Positions 58,743-64,000 of a stretch of 64,000 nt of DNA are shown one piece after another. The notes beneath the pieces were generated by a model that worked only from the letters and a program-made list of their open reading frames with translations, was not told the DNA's origin and ran no database searches. Every line of letters begins with the position of its first letter. Within the stretch, counting starts at the first letter, position 1. The position numbers and the translations under genes were made by a program. Source of the stretch: Gordonia gummivorans (GTDB lineage: Bacteria > Actinomycetota > Actinomycetes > Mycobacteriales > Mycobacteriaceae); NCBI RefSeq assembly GCF_022513585.1, contig NZ_JAKWBF010000028.1, forward strand, positions 1-64,000. The letters run 5' to 3'.

Positions 58743-60493
58743 CGAACGGGCAGAGGCCATCGGTGATCCGCATCGGCAACGCATCCGGCTTCTACGGCGA
58801 CCGCTTCTCGGCGATGCGGGAAATGCTCGAGGGCGGCGAACTCGACTACCTCACCGGCGATTACCTCGCCGAACTGACCATGCTGATCCTGGGGCGGGAC
58901 AAGCTCAAGGACCCGTCCCTCGGCTACGCGAAAACCTTTCTGCGGCAAATGGAAGACTGCCTCGGGCTCGCGATGGACAACGGGGTGCGCATCGTCGCCA
59001 ACGCGGGCGGCCTCAATCCGCACGGACTGGCGGTCGCGTTGCGCGAGCTTGCCGACAAGGTCGGCGTCGATGCAGAGGTTGCCTTCGTCGCGGGCGACGA
59101 CCTGGTGAAGCGAGCCCCCGAACTCGGGCTCGGGAACCCGTTGACGGCCAACGCGTATCTGGGCGGGTTCGGGATCGCCGACGCGCTCGACGCCGGCGCC
59201 GACGTCGTCGTGACCGGACGAGTGACCGACGCATCGCTCACCGTCGGACCGGCGGTCAGCGCCTTCGGTTGGGAGCCAGACGATCTCGACGCACTCGCAG
59301 GCGCCGTCGTCGCCGGCCACGTCATCGAATGCGGGGCGCAGGCCACCGGCGGAAACTATGCGTTCTTCACCGAACTCATGGGTTCCGGGAAGATGGGGCG
59401 CCTCGGCTTTCCGATCGCCGAGATCGCCGCGGACGGATCGTCGGTGATCACCAAACACGAGGGAACCGGTGGTGCGGTGACCGTCGGCACGGTCACCGCC
59501 CAGCTCCTGTACGAGGTCGGAGGTCCGCGCTACCTTGGGCCGGACGTGACGACGCGCCTCGACACTGTTCACCTCGAACAGCAAGGCGAGGACCGCGTTT
59601 CCATCACCGGAGTGCGTGGTGATCCACCACCAGACACCGTCAAGGTGTCGCTGAATCATCTTGCCGGCGTGCGCAACGAGATGACGATGATCCTCACCGG
59701 TCTCGACATCGAGGCCAAGGCCGAGCTGTTCAAGGAGCAGTTCCTCGCGGCACTGCCGACCTCGCCCGCCGAGATCAGCTGGGAACTGTCCCGCCTCGAT
59801 CACGCCGACGCCGAAACCGAAGAGCAGGCATCCGCGCTGTTGCGTTGTGTGGCGCGCGATCCGGATGCAAAGCAGGTCGGGCGGGCGTTCAGCGGCACGG
59901 CCGTGGAATTGGCCTTGGCCAGCTATCCGGGCTTCACGATGACCGGCCCGCCCGGAAACGGCACGCCCTACGGTGTTTTCGAGCCCGGCTACGTCGACGC
60001 CGCGTCCGTCGAACATCGGGTGGCCCGGCACGACGGCGTGGTGCAGCTCGTTGATCCAAGTCCGCTGCGCACCAAGGTTCCTGCCGACACACCCGACGAA
60101 CCCGGTCTGTCGGCGACCGATTGGGGACCGGCCGCGATGGTTCCCCTCGGCAGCATCGCCGGCGCCCGCAGCGGCGACAAGGGTGGCAGTGCCAACATCG
60201 GTGTGTGGGTGCGCGATCCCGATCACTTCGACTGGCTCGACGAGACCCTCGACGTGACGTTGCTCAAGCGGTTGCTGCCGGAGGTCGCCGACCTGACGGT
60301 GCATCGCTACCGGCTGCCGAACCTGCTGGCCGTCAACTTCGTGATCGAGGAAGTGCTCGGCCGGGGCGTCGCCGAGAACGTGCGGTTCGACCCGCAGGCC
60401 AAGGGCATGGGGGAGTGGCTGCGATCGCGGCCGGTGCCGATTCCGCTGAGCTTCACAGAAACAACCGATCCCGAGACAACCGAGCAGGAGTGA
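58739..60493 (+). CDS. AtuA-like (DUF1446) acyclic terpene utilisation protein
   Basis: A 584-residue protein of the AtuA/DUF1446 family: [17 protein letters not shown] at the start, [51 protein letters not shown] and [14 protein letters not shown], with an AtuA-like ferredoxin-fold C-terminal part ([19 protein letters not shown]). In Pseudomonas AtuA is required for citronellol/geraniol breakdown but its reaction is unresolved. Here it is coupled to a dehydrogenase and a carboxylase, the same logic as atu and liu operons and the mycobacterial accA2-accD2-fadE13 locus. Confidence 0.9.
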   Translation: MTNGQRPSVIRIGNASGFYGDRFSAMREMLEGGELDYLTGDYLAELTMLILGRDKLKDPSLGYAKTFLRQMEDCLGLAMDNGVRIVANAGGLNPHGLAVALRELADKVGVDAEVAFVAGDDLVKRAPELGLGNPLTANAYLGGFGIADALDAGADVVVTGRVTDASLTVGPAVSAFGWEPDDLDALAGAVVAGHVIECGAQATGGNYAFFTELMGSGKMGRLGFPIAEIAADGSSVITKHEGTGGAVTVGTVTAQLLYEVGGPRYLGPDVTTRLDTVHLEQQGEDRVSITGVRGDPPPDTVKVSLNHLAGVRNEMTMILTGLDIEAKAELFKEQFLAALPTSPAEISWELSRLDHADAETEEQASALLRCVARDPDAKQVGRAFSGTAVELALASYPGFTMTGPPGNGTPYGVFEPGYVDAASVEHRVARHDGVVQLVDPSPLRTKVPADTPDEPGLSATDWGPAAMVPLGSIAGARSGDKGGSANIGVWVRDPDHFDWLDETLDVTLLKRLLPEVADLTVHRYRLPNLLAVNFVIEEVLGRGVAENVRFDPQAKGMGEWLRSRPVPIPLSFTETTDPETTEQE

Positions 60494-60495
60494 CG

Positions 60496-61656
60496 GTGCC
60501 GATCACCAGTCCGATCTGGGACACCCCCGAACGACGCGAGTTGCGGTCCACCGTAAGGGGATTCGTCGAACGACATGTACTGCCACACCAGGACGACTGG
60601 GAGCGGGACGGGCTGCTGCCGCGTGACCTGCATCGTGAGGCCGCCAAGCTGGGTCTGTTCGGGCTGGGTGTGCCCGAGGAGGTCGGCGGCTCGGGCGGCG
60701 ATCTCGTCGACGCCAGCATCCTGGGTGAGGAGTTCCACTATGCGGGGGCCGCAGGCGGTGTGTTCGCGTCGCTGTTCACCCACGGGATCGCGCTGCCGCA
60801 CCTGATCGGTGCGGGCGATCCCGATCAGATCGACCGCTGGGTCCGGCCCACGCTGGCCGGCGAGAAAATCGGCAGCCTCGCGATCACCGAACCGGGCGGC
60901 GGCAGCGACGTCGGACATCTGCGGACCTCGGCGGTGCGCGACGGTGACCACTACGTCGTCAACGGCGCCAAGACTTACATCACCTCGGCGGTGCGTGCCG
61001 ACTTCGTCGTGACCGCGGTGCGTACCGGAGGGCCGGGAGCCGGCGGCGTGTCACTGCTCGTGATCGAGAAGGACACACCGGGTTTCACTGTGACCCGAAA
61101 ACTGGACAAGATGGGATGGCGTAGTTCGGACACCGCCGAACTGGCCTTTGTCGATGCCCGCGTGCCGGTGAGTAATCTCGTCGGACCGGAGAATTCAGGG
61201 TTCGCCCAAATAGCCACGGCTTTCGTGACGGAACGATCGGGCCTGGCCGTGCAGGCCTACGCCAGTGCGCAGCGCTGTCTCGACCTCACGCTCGCCTGGG
61301 CACGCGACCGGGAGACCTTCGGTAAACCGCTCATCGCACGACAGTCCGTGCAGGACACGCTCACCGAGATGGCCCGCCGCATCGACATCGCACGCACGTA
61401 CACACGAGCGGTTGTCGAACGCAAGGTGACCTCCGGCGACGACCTGATCGCCGAGGTGTGCTTCGCGAAGAACACCGCCGTCGAGACCGGTGAGTGGGTG
61501 GCCGACAAGGCCGTTCAGCTGTTCGGCGGGCTGGGCTACATGACCGGCACCGAGGTCGAACGCCAATACCGGGACATGCGGATCATCGGGATCGGTGGCG
61601 GCACCACCGAGATCCTGTCCGGCCTGGCCGCCAAGCGATTGGGTTACCAACGATGA
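60496..61656 (+). CDS. Acyl-CoA dehydrogenase
   Basis: A 386-residue FAD-dependent acyl-CoA dehydrogenase: VRGFVERHVLPHQDDWERDGLLP, the FAD-binding ITEPGGGSDVGHL, YVVNGAKTYITSAVRADFVV, MGWRSSDTAELAFVDARVP, QLFGGLGYMTGTEVERQYRDMRI and the C-terminal GTTEIL. It introduces the alpha-beta double bond before carboxylation. GTG 60496 is favoured because AGGAG is five bases upstream; GTG 60490 overlapping the previous stop is an alternative. It overlaps the carboxylase gene by ATGA. Confidence 0.9.
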   Translation: MPITSPIWDTPERRELRSTVRGFVERHVLPHQDDWERDGLLPRDLHREAAKLGLFGLGVPEEVGGSGGDLVDASILGEEFHYAGAAGGVFASLFTHGIALPHLIGAGDPDQIDRWVRPTLAGEKIGSLAITEPGGGSDVGHLRTSAVRDGDHYVVNGAKTYITSAVRADFVVTAVRTGGPGAGGVSLLVIEKDTPGFTVTRKLDKMGWRSSDTAELAFVDARVPVSNLVGPENSGFAQIATAFVTERSGLAVQAYASAQRCLDLTLAWARDRETFGKPLIARQSVQDTLTEMARRIDIARTYTRAVVERKVTSGDDLIAEVCFAKNTAVETGEWVADKAVQLFGGLGYMTGTEVERQYRDMRIIGIGGGTTEILSGLAAKRLGYQR

Positions 61657-63251
61657 CGGCGCTCAAGTCCACGCTCGACCCGGCGTCCCCCGAGTATGGC
61701 GCGGCCGCACAGACCATGCGCCACAAGCTCGCCGACCTGCAGACCGAGTTCGACAAGGCGCTCGCCGGCGGTGGTGAAAAGTACGTCGCCCGACACCGCA
61801 AGCGCGGCAAGATGACCGCACGCGAACGGATCGAGTTGCTCGTCGACGAGGATTCGGCGTTCCTGGAACTGTGTCCGCTCGCCGCCTACGGCTCCGACTT
61901 CCAGGTCGGGGCGTCGGTGGTGACCGGGATCGGCGTCGTCGAAGGCGTCGAATGTGTCATCGTCGCCAACGACCCCACCGTCAAGGGCGGTACGTCGAAT
62001 CCATGGACGCTGCGGAAGATCCTTCGCTGCAACGACATCGCACTCCAGAACCGGCTGCCGGTGGTGTCGCTGGTGGAATCCGGCGGTGCCGATCTGCCGA
62101 CGCAGAAGGAGGTCTTCATCCCGGGCGGCCGGATGTTCCGCGACCTCACCAGACTCTCCGCGGCCGGCATCCCCACCGTCGCACTGGTCTTCGGCAACTC
62201 CACGGCGGGTGGAGCGTACGTGCCCGGCATGAGCGATCACGTGGTGATGATCGAGAACCAGTCCAAGGTGTTCCTCGGCGGTCCACCGCTGGTGAAGATG
62301 GCCACCGGCGAGGACAGCGACGACGAATCGCTCGGTGGTGCTCAGATGCACGCTCGGCAATCGGGTCTCGCCGATTACTTTGCGGCGGACGAGCAGGACG
62401 CGATTCGGATCGGCAGAAGGGTTGTCGCCCGGCTCAATTGGCGTAAGCGTGGCACGGGTCCGGTCGCCGAGGTGATCGAACCCCGCTACGACGCCGAGGA
62501 ACTGCTGGGCATCGTGCCTGCCGACCTCAAGGTGCCGTTCAACCCGCGCGACGTCATCGCGCGGATCGTCGACGACAGCGACTTCGACGAGTTCAAAGCC
62601 GAGTACGGGAGTTCGCTCTGCACGGGGTGGGCGCGGATTCACGGCTACCCGGTCGGGATCCTCGCCAACGCACAGGGCGTGCTGTTCAGTCAGGAATCGC
62701 AGAAGGCCGCCCAGTTCATCCAGCTGGCCAATCGCAGTGACACGCCACTTCTGTTCCTGCACAACACCACCGGCTACATGGTGGGCAAGGAGTACGAGCA
62801 GGGTGGCATCATCAAACACGGTTCGATGATGATCAACGCGGTGTCGAATTCGACGGTCCCGCACATCTCGGTGCTGATGGGGGCCAGCTACGGAGCCGGC
62901 CACTACGGAATGTGTGGCCGGGCGTACGATCCTCGCTTCCTGTTCGCCTGGCCGAGTGCGAAATCGGCGGTCATGGGCGCGGCGCAGCTGGCGGGCGTCA
63001 TCTCGATCGTGTCCCGTGCGGCAACCGAGGCACGAGGCGGCACGGTCGACGAGTCGGCGGATGCGGCGATGCGGCAGATGATCGAAGCGCAGATCGAGGC
63101 CGAGTCGGTACCCGCGTTCCTGTCCGGAATGCTCTACGACGACGGTGTGATCGACCCGCGTGACACCAGAACCATCCTGGGACTGTGCCTTTCGGCCATC
63201 GACAGTCAAGTGACCGAGGGGACGTCGAACTTCGGCGTCTTCCGGATGTGA
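61653..63251 (+). CDS. Acyl-CoA carboxylase beta subunit (carboxyltransferase)
   Basis: A 532-residue carboxyltransferase with two crotonase-like halves: ARERIELLVDEDSAFLELCPLAAYG, LVESGGADLPTQKEVFIPGGRMFRDLTRLSAAGIP, FGNSTAGGAYVPGMSDHVVM in the first, and LFLHNTTGYMVGKEYEQGG and MGASYGAGHYGMCGRAYDPRF in the second. It is closest in pattern to methylcrotonyl/geranyl-CoA carboxylases (MccB, AtuC, AccD2). It transfers CO2 from biotin to an alpha,beta-unsaturated acyl-CoA. Confidence 0.93.
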   Translation: MTALKSTLDPASPEYGAAAQTMRHKLADLQTEFDKALAGGGEKYVARHRKRGKMTARERIELLVDEDSAFLELCPLAAYGSDFQVGASVVTGIGVVEGVECVIVANDPTVKGGTSNPWTLRKILRCNDIALQNRLPVVSLVESGGADLPTQKEVFIPGGRMFRDLTRLSAAGIPTVALVFGNSTAGGAYVPGMSDHVVMIENQSKVFLGGPPLVKMATGEDSDDESLGGAQMHARQSGLADYFAADEQDAIRIGRRVVARLNWRKRGTGPVAEVIEPRYDAEELLGIVPADLKVPFNPRDVIARIVDDSDFDEFKAEYGSSLCTGWARIHGYPVGILANAQGVLFSQESQKAAQFIQLANRSDTPLLFLHNTTGYMVGKEYEQGGIIKHGSMMINAVSNSTVPHISVLMGASYGAGHYGMCGRAYDPRFLFAWPSAKSAVMGAAQLAGVISIVSRAATEARGGTVDESADAAMRQMIEAQIEAESVPAFLSGMLYDDGVIDPRDTRTILGLCLSAIDSQVTEGTSNFGVFRM

Positions 63252-63261
63252 GGGGCGAGCG

Positions 63262-64000
63262 ATGATCACCAGAGTTCTGGTCGCCAACCGCGGCGAGATC
63301 GCGCGCCGGGTCTTCGCGACCTGCCGCACCATGGGCATGTCGACCGTCGCCGTCTTCTCCGACCCCGATGCCGATTCACCGCACGTGCGTGCCGCCGACA
63401 CCGCAGTCCGGCTGCCGGGCGCCACCTCGGCCGAAACCTATCTGCGCGGTGAGAAGGTCATCGCGGCAGCTCAGGCGGCGGGAGCTGACGCCATCCACCC
63501 CGGCTACGGATTCCTCTCCGAGAACGCGGAATTCGCGCAGGCTGTGCTCGACGCCGGCCTGACCTGGATCGGCCCGCCACCGCAGGCGATCGAGGCGATG
63601 GGTTCCAAGGTCAACGCCAAGAAGCTGATGGCCGACGCGGGAGTGCCGGTACTCGGCAACATCGATCCCGCTGCCGTCACGGCCGACGATCTGCCACTAC
63701 TGATCAAGGCGTCGGCGGGTGGCGGCGGCCGCGGTATGCGCATCGTCGAAACGCTCGACGAGTTGGCCGAGCAGGTTGCCGGTGCGGCACGCGAGGCCGA
63801 GTCCGCATTCGGTGACCCGACCGTCTTCTGCGAGCCATATTTGCGCAATGGCCACCACATCGAGGTGCAGATCATGGCCGATCAGCACGGTGCGGTGTGG
63901 GCGGTCGGGGAACGGGAATGCTCGATCCAGCGTCGTCATCAGAAGGTCGTCGAAGAGGCGCCCGCGCCGCTGGTCGAGCGGGTCGGCGGGGATCTTCGTG
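63262..64000 (+). CDS. Acyl-CoA carboxylase alpha subunit, N-terminal part (cut by window end)
   Basis: The first 246 residues of a biotin carboxylase: MITRVLVANRGEIARRVFATCR, IHPGYGFLSENAEFA, GSKVNAKKLM, the ATP-grasp glycine loop ASAGGGGRGMRIV and HIEVQIMADQHGAVWAVGERECSIQRRHQKVVEEAPAP. It carboxylates biotin with ATP and bicarbonate; the biotin-carrier domain lies beyond the window. ATG 63262 follows the beta-subunit stop by 10 bases with GAGGGGCGAG as ribosome site. Confidence 0.93.
   Translation, partial: MITRVLVANRGEIARRVFATCRTMGMSTVAVFSDPDADSPHVRAADTAVRLPGATSAETYLRGEKVIAAAQAAGADAIHPGYGFLSENAEFAQAVLDAGLTWIGPPPQAIEAMGSKVNAKKLMADAGVPVLGNIDPAAVTADDLPLLIKASAGGGGRGMRIVETLDELAEQVAGAAREAESAFGDPTVFCEPYLRNGHHIEVQIMADQHGAVWAVGERECSIQRRHQKVVEEAPAPLVERVGGDLR

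Overview
The window is chromosomal DNA of a GC-rich, mycolic-acid-type actinobacterium. I favour Gordonia or a close relative. The grounds are the mycobacterial-style gene sets: fprB, cyp51 with its ferredoxin and aldA neighbours, a WS/DGAT-FadD12-LipO-type operon, an AtuA/acyl-CoA carboxylase cluster and F420-dependent luciferase-like oxidoreductases. KstR-type operator sequences, very tight gene packing with ATGA/GTGA overlaps, and frequent GTG starts agree with this. No rRNA, tRNA, CRISPR array, phage or complete insertion sequence was seen. The first CDS is cut by the left edge and the last (a biotin carboxylase subunit) by the right edge.

Layout. 0-6.5 kb: envelope and secreted proteins, namely a 631-residue exported protein with a repetitive tail, a small membrane protein, a MITE-like element, an S4 RNA-binding protein fused in frame to a DUF3558 lipoprotein, two more DUF3558 lipoproteins, a secreted beta-propeller and an acyl-ACP thioesterase. 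6.6-11.4 kb: fprB, then a coupled glycosyltransferase / methyltransferase / alpha-alpha-toroid protein set. 11.7-21.4 kb: an F420 oxidoreductase, then a TetR-controlled monooxygenase-hydrolase-SDR operon (Baeyer-Villiger-like logic), an MFS exporter, an O-methyltransferase-like gene, a quinone reductase, a DUF2277 protein and a MarR/membrane-protein pair. 21.4-27.6 kb: an apparently permuted CoA-transferase with an XRE-cupin regulator, a secreted hydrolase, a two-lesion amidohydrolase pseudogene, and a TetR-amidohydrolase operon. 27.8-32.5 kb: a branched-chain-type ABC importer in which two permeases and one ATPase are a single polypeptide. 32.5-33.2 kb: a VapBC-type toxin-antitoxin pair behind a perfect 52-bp palindrome. 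33.2-39.1 kb: a hot-dog thioesterase diverging from a neutral-lipid operon (acyltransferase, acyl-CoA synthetase, WS/DGAT, lipase-like hydrolase).

39.3-51.2 kb: a large divergent catabolic block around a TetR gene. One arm holds aldehyde dehydrogenase, SDR, 3-hydroxyisobutyrate-dehydrogenase-like, carboxymuconolactone-decarboxylase-like and alpha/beta hydrolase genes. The other arm holds a CYP123-like P450, SDR, CYP51, [3Fe-4S] ferredoxin, NTF2-like protein, an unrecognised protein and a further SDR. 51.4-56.1 kb: an acyl-CoA synthetase / F420 oxidoreductase / APH-type kinase / epimerase operon. 56.2-64 kb: a small secreted protein, a double-hot-dog thioesterase, and a TIGR03084-AtuA-acyl-CoA dehydrogenase-carboxylase operon.

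Common threads are lipid, sterol and terpenoid-like catabolism. Three loci (6.58, 33.93 and 56.13 kb) carry KstR-like boxes, suggesting shared sterol-responsive control. A dispersed inverted repeat, in six clusters, sits immediately downstream of gene 3' ends and mainly between convergent genes.
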